From Pseudomonadota bacterium (GTDB lineage Bacteria; Pseudomonadota; Gammaproteobacteria; Xanthomonadales; Xanthomonadaceae): a stretch of DNA of 64,000 nt. The translations under genes and the position numbers were made by a program. The stretch's first letter is position 1; every line of letters starts with the position of its first letter. The stretch is from assembly GCA_018240435.1 (NCBI GenBank), contig JAFEFT010000017.1, positions 19,168 through 83,167 of the forward strand, in the 5' to 3' direction. Below are positions 36,806 through 46,738 of this stretch, piece by piece. Below the pieces are notes generated by a model that saw only the letters and a list, made by a program, of their open reading frames with translations, did not search any database and was not told where the DNA came from.

Positions 36806-38752
36806 TCAGCGTGCCGCGTTGGCGTTCATCGTCGCGTTGCGCGAGGCGTCCAGATACTGCGCCGGATCGCGCATGTTGGTGGTGTGGCACTCCCCGGTGA
36901 CGTGGCCGCGGTTGACGCCGCCGGGGAGCTGGTCGTTGGCCTTCTCGGTGACGCCGTCGTCGGGATCGCTCAGCACCAGATCGGTGCCGGCGTTGCAATA
37001 ATCCCATTGCCAGGGATGGTCGGTGAACGAGGTGGTGTAGTAGTTCACCTTGGCGCGGTTGGCGGTCGGGATGCCGGCCAGCCACGACGAGGCGCCCGAG
37101 TAGGTCAGGTCGTTGTTGCTGCCGCAACCGACGCCGAACCACGAACCGATCGAGGCCAGCACGCCGGCGAGGTTGGTGCCCTGGTAGGGCGAGCCCACCG
37201 ACTGGATCAGGCGCGAGCCGGAGGTGACGTAGTCCAGCCCGCTCCAGTAATAGGTGTACAGGTGCAGCGAGGCCAGACCGCCCTGGCTGTGGGCGACGAT
37301 GCCGTAGTCGTGCCAGGTGCTGCCGAAGGACAGGATCAGGCGGGCGAACTGGTCGTTGCTGCGGTTCTGGTTGGGGTCGCTGAACACCGAGGCGTTGCTG
37401 AACTGCGAGGCCGGCCAGACCAGGCTGGAGCAGTAGCCGTGCACCAGCAGCAGGCGCGAGCCGGTGCCCATCGTGTGATTGCCGGCCGCCGGCGCCGGCC
37501 GCGGACCCATCGTCATCAGTTCGTCGGGGGCGCCGGCCGGAACCGCCATCGTGCGTGACAGTGGCGGCAGCGACAACGCGATCTTGCCGGCCGAGGCCAG
37601 GGTGACGAAGTTGTCGGGGTCTTCGATGCGCACGTTGTGCAGCTCGAACGGCGCATGCGCGCCGGCCTTGGCGATCCAGCGTTCGTCCAGGCCCAGCGGC
37701 AGGCCGTTGCCGCTGCGCTCGGTCATGCCGCTGATCCACGCCACCGGCACCATCTGGCCGGAGGCGCCGGTGCCCCAGACTTCGGCATAAGCGCGGTAAT
37801 GGCCGCCGCGACTGCTGTCGGTCGCCGGCAACGAGATTTCGACGCGACCGCCGCCGGCGCCGCTGCCCAGCGCCTGCTCCGGCCGCAGGTTCACGGTTGG
37901 ATTGACGATCGGGATGATGTGCTCGGCGGTGCGCAGCAGGTGCAGGCCATTGCGGCCGATCGAGTCGGTCTGTACCTGTGCCAGATAGTTGCCCGCCTGG
38001 GTGGCGAGAAACTCGCCGCCGACCATGCCGTCGTTGGCGCGGCCATCGCCGTGGCGGCCGTCGTCGAGCATCGGGTATTCGCGCACGCTGCCATCCGGCG
38101 CGGTCACCCGCAGCACCGAGCGCAACATCGTGCCGGCCGCCTTGCCGAGCTGGCTGGAGCCGTCGGCGCCGACATGCGAGAGCACGGCGGCCACCTGGAT
38201 GCGCTGGCCGACCCATTGCTGCGGGGTGGCATTCCAGGACATCAGTCGCGTCGCCGGGTCGCCTTCCATCAGCACGAAGGCGTGGTCCGAGCCGCTCGGG
38301 TCATTGGATTGGATGGTGATCGTCCAGCTGCCGTTGGCCAGCGAGTCCAGCGCATAGACATCGCCCTGGTAAGAGGCCGCCTCGATGCCGAACGCGGCGC
38401 GCGCGGCGGTGCTGGCGCTGTCGCGCGACAACGCCATCGTGTGGCCGTCGGGGCCACGCAGCTGCACGCTCAGCGGCGAGCCGGCGCCGGGGATGACCAT
38501 GAAGCGGATGCGGCCGTTCTCGACCGGCAACGTGCCGCTCCACGAGCGCCCACGGGCGCTGGTGGACAGCTTGATCGGCAGCAGCGCGCTCTTGGATGAA
38601 ATCGCCGCGGCGCCGACCGGAACCGGCTTCATCGCGTCGAATTGCGCGGGCGGGCCCGCCAGTTGCTTGTATTGCGGGTTGATGGCGGCCGAGCAGACGC
38701 CGCAGGCGGCAAGCGAAGCGATGATGGCCAGGCGCACAGTCGCAGTTTTCAT
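36806..38752 (-). CDS. exported two-part protein with C-terminal alpha/beta-hydrolase domain
   Basis: 648 residues from ATG 38752, with GAGGAAGG just upstream and a Sec signal peptide (TATVRLAIIASLAACGVCSA). The N-terminal 400 residues are beta-rich repeats with a calcium-loop-like DDGRHGDGRANDGMVGGEF, resembling immunoglobulin-like or choice-of-anchor modules. From about residue 420 comes a lipase-type alpha/beta-hydrolase: LLLVHGYCSSLVW (oxyanion region) and IVAHSQGGLASL (nucleophile Ser), with an Asp expected in LVLSDPDDG and a His in RGHVTGECH. Four scattered Cys could form disulphides. It is probably a secreted esterase or lipase-like enzyme with unknown substrate. Confidence 0.85.
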   Translation of the reverse strand: MKTATVRLAIIASLAACGVCSAAINPQYKQLAGPPAQFDAMKPVPVGAAAISSKSALLPIKLSTSARGRSWSGTLPVENGRIRFMVIPGAGSPLSVQLRGPDGHTMALSRDSASTAARAAFGIEAASYQGDVYALDSLANGSWTITIQSNDPSGSDHAFVLMEGDPATRLMSWNATPQQWVGQRIQVAAVLSHVGADGSSQLGKAAGTMLRSVLRVTAPDGSVREYPMLDDGRHGDGRANDGMVGGEFLATQAGNYLAQVQTDSIGRNGLHLLRTAEHIIPIVNPTVNLRPEQALGSGAGGGRVEISLPATDSSRGGHYRAYAEVWGTGASGQMVPVAWISGMTERSGNGLPLGLDERWIAKAGAHAPFELHNVRIEDPDNFVTLASAGKIALSLPPLSRTMAVPAGAPDELMTMGPRPAPAAGNHTMGTGSRLLLVHGYCSSLVWPASQFSNASVFSDPNQNRSNDQFARLILSFGSTWHDYGIVAHSQGGLASLHLYTYYWSGLDYVTSGSRLIQSVGSPYQGTNLAGVLASIGSWFGVGCGSNNDLTYSGASSWLAGIPTANRAKVNYYTTSFTDHPWQWDYCNAGTDLVLSDPDDGVTEKANDQLPGGVNRGHVTGECHTTNMRDPAQYLDASRNATMNANAAR

Positions 38753-39187
38753 GACCTTCCTCGGGGCAGTGTCGGTGGGCGCGAACGATCGCGGGGGATG
38801 CGGGTTGCCGGTGGATGGCGCAGCGAGGTCGGTGCAGAGCGCGGCGGCGTTGGTGCCGATGCGCGCCTGCGCGGTGTTGCTGCCGCACCCGCAGCGCCCC
38901 GGTGGGGCGTTGCCGTCGACCAAGCTAACGCAGGCGGATGCGCGGTTGGGTGCATGTTGTGTTTCCATTCAGGAAACGATCGAGTGGCAGGCGCCATGCG
39001 GCCATGCGGGCATCCCGGGCCGTTTCGCGATCCGGGCGTGACCGCGGCGACGTCCTTGCCACGGCCCCATCGCGTGGGCATCGAACCGCAACCTCTGGCG
39101 ACAATGCTGCGGCGGTCGTGTCGACGATACCGTGATCGCGGTCGCAGCCTGCCACGGATTTGCAACGACGATGCGGCCGTGGCCGAC
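38753..39187. other. intergenic region upstream of the exported hydrolase
   Basis: 435 bases between two minus-strand genes. It should hold the hydrolase promoter; no convincing promoter, repeat or gene was identified. Confidence 0.5.
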
Positions 39188-40240
39188 TCAATGGCCCTGC
39201 AGCAGATCGGCGGCGAGGCGTGCGCCGTGGGTGCGGACGAAGCGGGCGCGATCTTCGGCGACGACCGTCTTGTAGTGCGATTCCAGCGGCCCGCCGAGGG
39301 CGAGGTCGTCCATGCGCGCCAGGCCGCCGCGCACCAGGTCGAGCACGGCCTGGACCTTGTGCGACGGGGCATGGCGATGGCGCAGCGCCGCCATCAGCAC
39401 GATCGGGCGAAAGCGCCATTGCGGCAGGACCTGTTCGAGCCGGCAGGCGCGGGCGGCGTCGGCGATGTAGGCCAGTGGTGCGCGGGCGATGCCGCCGCCG
39501 GAAATCGCCGCCACGTAGGACACGCGCAAGTCGTCGCTGAGCAGGGTCGGGCCGGCGATCGGCACCGTCACTTCCTCGTCGCCCGGCCCGTACAAGGTCC
39601 ACGGGATCGGATTGCCGCGTCGCGAAATGGCGCGGATCGAGCGCATCGTCGCCAGATCTTCCGGCCGACTCGGGCGCCCGGCCTGATCGAGGAAGCCCGG
39701 CGCCGCCACCAGCACCGTCGGTTGCAGGCCGAGGGCGACATCGCCGAGATGGCGATCGGGGTCGTCGGTGATGAAAAACGCCACGTCGAGCGCGCGACCG
39801 ACCAGATCGACAGAGCGATCGGACAGGTAGATCTCCAGGTTCAGTGCCGCGTGCTGCCGGCCCAGTTCCAGCAGGTCGCCGAGAAAGCCCATCTCCACCG
39901 CCGCCGTCGGCAAACTCAGCCGCAACGTGCCGTGCAGGCGGTCGCCGCCGTGCAGGCCGGTTTCGGCCTCGCGCAATTGCTGGCAGACGCTGGCCGCGCG
40001 CGTGTAGAACTCGCGGCCGTCGCTGGTCATCGCCAGGGTGCGGCTGGTGCGATCGAGCAGGCGCACGCCCAGGTGCGCCTCCAGTGCGGCGATGCGCTTG
40101 CTGACCGCCGAGGTCGACATGCCCAGCAACTTGCCGGCGCGCGTGAACGACCCGCATTCGACCAGTTGCACGAAGGCGTCCAGATCCTGGATGCGCCAAT
40201 GCGCGAGGCTGCGCGATTTTCCCCGGGCCGACTCCCGCAT
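39188..40240 (-). CDS. LysR-family transcriptional regulator
   Basis: 350 residues from ATG 40240. The winged helix-turn-helix is at about residues 18-76 (LDAFVQLVECGSFTRAGKLL, STSAVSKRIAALEAHLGVRL, RTSRTLAMTSDG), followed by a two-lobe substrate-binding domain (LRLSLPTAAVEMGFLGDLLE). It has a short basic N-terminal extension. The type is close to regulators of the CrgA/DsdC-like group, with unknown effector. It is divergent from the sensor diguanylate cyclase gene at 40534, and LysR regulators often control a divergent neighbour, so this is a candidate target. Confidence 0.92.
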   Translation of the reverse strand: MRESARGKSRSLAHWRIQDLDAFVQLVECGSFTRAGKLLGMSTSAVSKRIAALEAHLGVRLLDRTSRTLAMTSDGREFYTRAASVCQQLREAETGLHGGDRLHGTLRLSLPTAAVEMGFLGDLLELGRQHAALNLEIYLSDRSVDLVGRALDVAFFITDDPDRHLGDVALGLQPTVLVAAPGFLDQAGRPSRPEDLATMRSIRAISRRGNPIPWTLYGPGDEEVTVPIAGPTLLSDDLRVSYVAAISGGGIARAPLAYIADAARACRLEQVLPQWRFRPIVLMAALRHRHAPSHKVQAVLDLVRGGLARMDDLALGGPLESHYKTVVAEDRARFVRTHGARLAADLLQGH

Positions 40241-40533
40241 GCGATCTCCACGCCGCGACGTATCGGTGCACTGTATGCGCATCGCGCCGGTGTGCGTCAC
40301 GCTGCGCTGCGGCATCGGTTGCCGTGGCCGCATCGCAACCACCTTCGCGCCGGCATTTGCGTCGCCTCGGGCCGGGCATCGTGCGCAGGCTTGGCCGGTC
40401 CGCCTTCGGCGATGGCCGAGCACCGGCGGCCTGCACCTCGGGTCGTCGCGCGCCCTCGCCGGAGGCGCTTGCCGCAGCCAGCCGGCCGTGGCATTGCGCT
40501 ACCATCGTCGACAACCGGGAACGGGGGACTCGG

Positions 40534-43383
40534 GTGCGTTGGATCCGGCTCGTCGCATGGTTGCTCGCAGGCTGGCTGGCCGTCTCGACGGCGGTCGCCG
40601 ACGAGCCGATCGTCACCCGGCTGACGCCGGACGTGCGCGCCTACCCGCAGTTCTTCGCGGTCGTCCAGGATCAGGCGCGACAGATCTATCTGGGCGGAAC
40701 CGACGGCATCGCCCGTCACGATGGCGGGCGCTGGATCTGGCAGCCGGCGCCGCGACGGGGGCCGGTTCGTGCCTTGCTGGTCGATGCCGGCGGCAGGGTT
40801 TGGTACGGCGGCAGCGACAGCTTCGGCTACCTGCGCACGCTGCCGACCGGCGAGCAGCGCTACGTCGATCTGGCCGGGCAGTTCGCCGGCGACTTGCGTG
40901 GCCGCCAGTTCGCTGATGTCTGGACGATCGCCGAGCACGACGGCACGATCTGGTTCCAGGCCTTGCATGATCTGTTCACGGTCGATCGCCAGGGCCGTCG
41001 CATCGGTTACTGGCACCGCGATGAGCGCTTCGGCCTGGCCACCCAGGTGCGTGGCCAATTGTGGGTGCAATGGCGCGGCGAGGGCATCCGGCGCTGGGAT
41101 GGCAAGGCGTTCGTGCCGGTCGCCGGCACCGCGATGTATTCCGGCAAGCCGATCTACGGCATCTTCGAACTCGCCGATGGCGGCCTGCTGGTGCACGACG
41201 TCGGGGTCGGGCTGTCGATCTGGCGTGCCGGCGCGGTGACGCCGATCGACGCGCCAACCTTGCGCGATGCCATCGGTCATCTGTACTGGGGCGTCGGTCT
41301 GGGCAACGACCGTTTCGCCTTCGGTGGCGACGACGGCCGGCTGCGGGTGTTCGACCGGTCGCGGCAAACGTTTTCCGAATTGGCGGTCGGCAACGGCTTC
41401 ATGAGCCAGATCATCCGCGACCGCGACGGCGCCCTGCTGGCGGTCGACGATCGCGGCCTGATCCGGATTCCCTGGCCGCTGCACTGGTCACGCTATGGCG
41501 CCATCGACGGGGTCGCTGGCAACGTGCACGCGCTGGCGCGGGTCGATCGTCGCCTGTTCCTGTGTGGCACCGCCGGCGTTGCGCAGGCGGGCGTCACCGA
41601 CGGCGCCGCGGTATTTCCGGCACGGATGCGCGCGTGGTTGCAAGGCGAATGTTGGCGCGTGCGGGCCGACGGCGATGCGCTGCTGGTCGCCGAGTCGATG
41701 GCGTTGCTGAGCGTGCGTGGCGATGCGGTGACGCGGCTGTCGCAGGACGATCTGTATCCACGCGCGCTGCTGCCCGACCCGGATGACCCGAACCTGCTGT
41801 GGGTCGGCGGTGAAAACGGCCCGGCGCTGTTCCGGCGCAGTGCCGGCACATGGCACTTGCAAGGCCGCGTGCAAACGCCGGGCTGGCGCATCACGACCTT
41901 GGCGGCGGCGCCGCACGGGGTGTGGCTGGGCAGCGACGATCACGGGCTGTATCGCGCCCGCGCCGATGCCAGGGCGCCATCGGGCTTCACCCTCCAGGCG
42001 TGGGCGACGGCGCGTGGCGTCGCCACCGACGACAGCGACGAGGCGCAGGTATTCGCATGGCCGGAAGGTACCTACGTCAGCACCGGCCGCGGCTTGTTCC
42101 GACTGGCTGGCGATCGCTATGTCCGCGATGATCTGGGCGGCTTGCAAGCGCTGCTCGCCGAAGGCGAGGTGGTGAATCTGGTCGATGTCGACGTCGCCGG
42201 TGCCGAGCGCTGGGCGTACAGCTATCACACCGTGTTCCGCAAGCCGGCCGGTGGCCGCTGGCAGGTGGCGCTGGTCGGCGATCCGATGCTCGGGCCGATC
42301 GAGACCTTGCTGGTTCTGCCCGATGGCGACGTGCTGGTCGGCGCCGCCGGGCAAGTGTTGCGTTACCGCCACGAAGACCAGCCATCGACGGCGCCGGAGT
42401 CGCCACCGGTGCGGGTGACGGCGCTGCGTCTGACCGAATCGGGCGGACGGGCGCAGCCGGTGGCGCTCGATCGCCCGGCGCACATCGCTTCGGGTGGCGA
42501 GCTCGCGTTCGATCTGGGCTTCAGCGACTACGGCAGCGGCGAGAAGCAATACCAGGTTCGCCTGCAGGGGCTGTCCGCGGCATGGTCGGATTGGAGCCGG
42601 CAGGCGAGTTATCGCTATTTTTCGCTGCCGCCGGGCGAGTATGCGCTGCAAGTTCGCGCCCGCACCGGCTACGGCGAGGCGATCGCCGGCGCGCCCTTCC
42701 GCTTCGTGGTCGAGCCACGCTGGTACGAACGGCGCGGGGTGGTGCCGGCGCTGATCGTGGTCGCCTGTGCGCTCATCGCCGGCGCCTTGGTGCAGCGCCA
42801 GCGGCTGCGCGTGCGCCGGCTGCGCGCGCACAATCGCGAACTGGATCGGCTCGTGCATGCGCGCACGCAGGATCTCGAGCACGCCAACCAGCGGCTGCAG
42901 GATCTGGCCGATCGTGACGGCCTGACCGGCATCGCCAATCGGCGCCGTTTCGACGCCTTTCTCACCGATGCGCTGGCGCGCGCCCGTGCGCGCGGGCAGG
43001 CGCTGGGCCTGGCCTTGGTCGATGTCGATCATTTCAAGGGCTACAACGACCGCCACGGCCATCAGGCGGGTGACGATGTGCTGCGCAAGGTGGCGCGTCT
43101 GCTGGCCGATGGCGTGCGCGGCGACACCCTGGTGGCGCGTTACGGCGGCGAGGAATTCGCCATCGTCGTGCCCGGTTGCGAACTGGCGCCGTTGCGGGAG
43201 CTGGCCGAGCGCCTGCGCGTGCGGGTGCGGGCCGGCCTTGGCGAGGTCACCATCAGCATCGGCATCTGCGAGTTCGCTGCGGCCGCGAACGAGTCGGCGG
43301 AAGGCCTGGTCGCGCGCGCCGACGCGGCGTTGTACCGGGCCAAGAATGGCGGCCGCGATCGCGTCGAGAGCTGGGAGCGGTGA
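40534..43383 (+). CDS. two-component-like sensor diguanylate cyclase (beta-propeller, Y_Y_Y, GGDEF)
   Basis: 949 residues from GTG 40534, with GGGGGA upstream. A signal sequence or anchor (IRLVAWLLAGWLAVSTAVA) is followed by about 600 residues of beta-propeller repeats (Reg_prop-like: GTDGIARHDGGRW, WYGGSDSFGYL, WLGSDDHGLYR), then a Y_Y_Y domain (YQVRLQGLSAAWSDWS...SLPPGEYALQVRA), one transmembrane helix near 745-765, a short coiled coil, and a GGDEF domain with active RYGGEEF. The RxxD inhibitory site is replaced (RGDT at the expected place), so product inhibition may be lost. It senses an unknown periplasmic ligand and makes c-di-GMP. Confidence 0.93.
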   Translation: MRWIRLVAWLLAGWLAVSTAVADEPIVTRLTPDVRAYPQFFAVVQDQARQIYLGGTDGIARHDGGRWIWQPAPRRGPVRALLVDAGGRVWYGGSDSFGYLRTLPTGEQRYVDLAGQFAGDLRGRQFADVWTIAEHDGTIWFQALHDLFTVDRQGRRIGYWHRDERFGLATQVRGQLWVQWRGEGIRRWDGKAFVPVAGTAMYSGKPIYGIFELADGGLLVHDVGVGLSIWRAGAVTPIDAPTLRDAIGHLYWGVGLGNDRFAFGGDDGRLRVFDRSRQTFSELAVGNGFMSQIIRDRDGALLAVDDRGLIRIPWPLHWSRYGAIDGVAGNVHALARVDRRLFLCGTAGVAQAGVTDGAAVFPARMRAWLQGECWRVRADGDALLVAESMALLSVRGDAVTRLSQDDLYPRALLPDPDDPNLLWVGGENGPALFRRSAGTWHLQGRVQTPGWRITTLAAAPHGVWLGSDDHGLYRARADARAPSGFTLQAWATARGVATDDSDEAQVFAWPEGTYVSTGRGLFRLAGDRYVRDDLGGLQALLAEGEVVNLVDVDVAGAERWAYSYHTVFRKPAGGRWQVALVGDPMLGPIETLLVLPDGDVLVGAAGQVLRYRHEDQPSTAPESPPVRVTALRLTESGGRAQPVALDRPAHIASGGELAFDLGFSDYGSGEKQYQVRLQGLSAAWSDWSRQASYRYFSLPPGEYALQVRARTGYGEAIAGAPFRFVVEPRWYERRGVVPALIVVACALIAGALVQRQRLRVRRLRAHNRELDRLVHARTQDLEHANQRLQDLADRDGLTGIANRRRFDAFLTDALARARARGQALGLALVDVDHFKGYNDRHGHQAGDDVLRKVARLLADGVRGDTLVARYGGEEFAIVVPGCELAPLRELAERLRVRVRAGLGEVTISIGICEFAAAANESAEGLVARADAALYRAKNGGRDRVESWER

Positions 43384-43509
43384 GTTTTCCCGCCTCGGGA
43401 TCCGCGCCGCGATGATCGTGGCGTCGAGGCGTCCGGGTGCGCGCCGGGTATGCCGCGCCGGGCGATCCCGGGTACAGTCCGGGCTGTGCCATTGCCTTCT
43501 CGCGCCGCC

Positions 43510-44310
43510 ATGAATCGTATCGACATCGTCTTCGCCGCGTTGCGCCATCGGGGCCGCAAGGCGTTGGTGCCCTTCATCACCGCTGGCGATCCGGCGCTCG
43601 AGGCCACGGTCGCGGTGATGCATGCGCTGGTTGCCGCGGGCGCCGACGCGATCGAACTGGGGGTGCCGTTTTCCGATCCGATGGCCGACGGCCCGACCAT
43701 CCAGCGCAGTTCCGAGCGCGCGCTGGCGCGCGGGGTCGGTACCACCCGGGTATTGGCGATGGTGCGGCAATTCCGCGAACGCGATGCGCGCACGCCGGTG
43801 GTGCTGATGGGCTATCTCAACCCGGTGCTGGTGCGCGGGTGGGATGCGTTCGCGGGCGCGGCGGTCGCCGCCGGTGTCGACGGCGTGCTGCTGGTCGACC
43901 TGCCGCCGGAAGAAGCCGATGCGGCGCGCGCGATCTTCACCAGCCACGGGCTGGCGCTGATCGCGCTGGCCGCGCCGACGACCTCGGCGGCGCGGCTGCA
44001 GCGGATCGCCGCCGATGCCCAAGGGTATTTGTATTACGTCAGCTTCGCCGGCGTCACCGGCGCCGATCGCCTGGATGCGGCCGCCGTGCTCGATCGCGTG
44101 GCGAGGCTGCGCGAAAAAACCACGGCACCGGTCGTGGTCGGCTTCGGCGTCCGCGACGGCACCAGCGCCAGGGCGTTGGCGGCCGGTGCCGATGGTGTCG
44201 TGGTCGGCAGTGCGCTGGTGGAGGCAATCGCCGGCGCTGCCGACGTCGACGACGCGGCGTGCCGGGCCGGCGCTTTTCTCGCGCCGCTGCGGGCGGCGCT
44301 GGACGGCTGA
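43510..44310 (+). CDS. trpA: tryptophan synthase alpha chain
   Basis: 266 residues from ATG 43510. Signatures: ALVPFITAGDPALEATVAVM, ADAIELGVPFSDPMADGPTIQ with the catalytic Glu, VLLVDLPPEEAD with the catalytic Asp, and VVVGFGVRDGTSARALAAGADGVVVGSA. It splits indole-3-glycerol phosphate to indole. trpB, normally adjacent and required for the complete enzyme, is not present in this window; the gene preceding trpA is the sensor diguanylate cyclase. accD follows. Confidence 0.97.
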   Translation: MNRIDIVFAALRHRGRKALVPFITAGDPALEATVAVMHALVAAGADAIELGVPFSDPMADGPTIQRSSERALARGVGTTRVLAMVRQFRERDARTPVVLMGYLNPVLVRGWDAFAGAAVAAGVDGVLLVDLPPEEADAARAIFTSHGLALIALAAPTTSAARLQRIAADAQGYLYYVSFAGVTGADRLDAAAVLDRVARLREKTTAPVVVGFGVRDGTSARALAAGADGVVVGSALVEAIAGAADVDDAACRAGAFLAPLRAALDG

Positions 44311-44418
44311 GGCGCCACGGTGGCGGTCGGCGGGCGGTCGGCGCAACGCTTTGCTAACGGTCGCCCGCGGCGGCGCTGCTAAACTGCGCCCCTTCGCCGA
44401 TCCGGAACGCCCGAACCG

Positions 44419-45309
<891 letters not shown>

Positions 45310-45388
45310 ACGCGGGCAACGCCAGTCGTGGTGCGGGACTAAAACGCGTGCACGGTGGTGCGATGGCCGCGCGCGGACGGCGACGGCC

Positions 45389-46738
45389 ATGAGCAAGCGC
45401 CGCTGGTTTGGTACCGATGGCATCCGTGGGCGCGTCGGCGAAGGGCCGATCTCGCCGGATTTCGTGCTCAAGCTGGGCTGGGCGCTGGGGCGCGTGCTCG
45501 CCGCCGACGGTCGGCAGCCGTCGGTGGTGATCGGCAAGGACACGCGGATCTCCGGCTACATGTTCGAATCGGCCTTGCAGGCCGGCCTGGTCGCATCCGG
45601 CGTCGACGTGCACCTGTCCGGGCCGATGCCGACGCCGGGCATCGCTTTCCTCACCCATTCGCTGCGCGCCGATGCCGGCATCGTCATCAGCGCCTCGCAC
45701 AATCCGCACCACGACAACGGCATCAAGTTCTTCAACGCGCACGGCGAGAAGCTCGACGACGCCAGCGAACTGGCGATCGAGGCGATGCTCGAGCGGCCGT
45801 TCGCGACCGCGCCCTCCGAACGCCTCGGTCGCGCCATGCGCATCAGCGGTGCCGGATCGCGCTATGCCGAGTTCTGCAAGTCGACGGTGCCGGATGATTT
45901 CGACCTCAAGGGGCTGCGCATCGCGGTCGATTGCGCGCACGGCGCGACCTACGAGATCGCGCCGCGGTTGTTTTCGGAGTTGGGGGCGAAGGTCGATCCG
46001 ATCGGGGTCGATCCGGATGGCCTGAACATCAACGACCGCGTCGGTTCCACCCACATGCAGGCGCTGGCGGCGCATGTGCGCGCCTCGGATTGCATGCTGG
46101 GCGTCGCCTTCGACGGCGACGGCGACCGCATGCTGATGGTCGATGGCGATGGCCGCATCGTCGATGGTGACGGCTTGCTGTACGTGCTGGCGCTGGCGTG
46201 GCAGTCGTCGGGCCGCCTGCGCGGGCCGGTGATCGGCACCCTGATGAGCAACTACGGGCTTGAGCGCGCTTTCGCCGAGCGCGGCATCGCCTTCCTGCGC
46301 ACCCAGGTCGGTGATCGCCACGTCCACCGCGCCTTGGTCGAACACCAAGGCGTGCTGGGCGGCGAGGCCTCCGGGCATCTGTTGTGCATGGATCGCGCCG
46401 GCACCGGCGATGGCATCGTCAGCGCGCTGCAGGTGCTGCACGCGCTGGCTGCCAGTCGGCAAACGCTGGCGCAGGCGCTGGCCGGGCTGCAGATGCTGCC
46501 GCAGCGCACCGTCAATGTCCGCGTCAGCGCCGCCGCTGCCAGCGATGCGCAGGTGCTGGCCGAACTGGCGCGCGCGCAACGGCAACTGGAAGGCCGCGGC
46601 CGCGCCTTCCTGCGCCCGTCCGGCACCGAGCCGGTGGTGCGCGTCACCGTCGAGGCCGACGACGAGGCGCTGGTGCAGCAGGTGCTCGATCGCCTCGCCG
46701 CCTGCGTGCACGAGGCCGCGGCGCGCGTCGCCGTCTGA
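45389..46738 (+). CDS. glmM: phosphoglucosamine mutase
   Basis: 449 residues. [17 protein letters not shown] opens the fold; the phosphoserine loop is [17 protein letters not shown], the Mg2+ loop is [14 protein letters not shown], the sugar-binding loop is GGEASGHLL, and the phosphate-binding loop is [11 protein letters not shown]. It converts glucosamine-6-phosphate to glucosamine-1-phosphate for UDP-GlcNAc. Its stop abuts that of the convergent FadB-type gene with no spacer. Genes that often flank glmM (ftsH, folP, tpiA, secG) are absent. Confidence 0.97.
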   Translation: MSKRRWFGTDGIRGRVGEGPISPDFVLKLGWALGRVLAADGRQPSVVIGKDTRISGYMFESALQAGLVASGVDVHLSGPMPTPGIAFLTHSLRADAGIVISASHNPHHDNGIKFFNAHGEKLDDASELAIEAMLERPFATAPSERLGRAMRISGAGSRYAEFCKSTVPDDFDLKGLRIAVDCAHGATYEIAPRLFSELGAKVDPIGVDPDGLNINDRVGSTHMQALAAHVRASDCMLGVAFDGDGDRMLMVDGDGRIVDGDGLLYVLALAWQSSGRLRGPVIGTLMSNYGLERAFAERGIAFLRTQVGDRHVHRALVEHQGVLGGEASGHLLCMDRAGTGDGIVSALQVLHALAASRQTLAQALAGLQMLPQRTVNVRVSAAAASDAQVLAELARAQRQLEGRGRAFLRPSGTEPVVRVTVEADDEALVQQVLDRLAACVHEAAARVAV

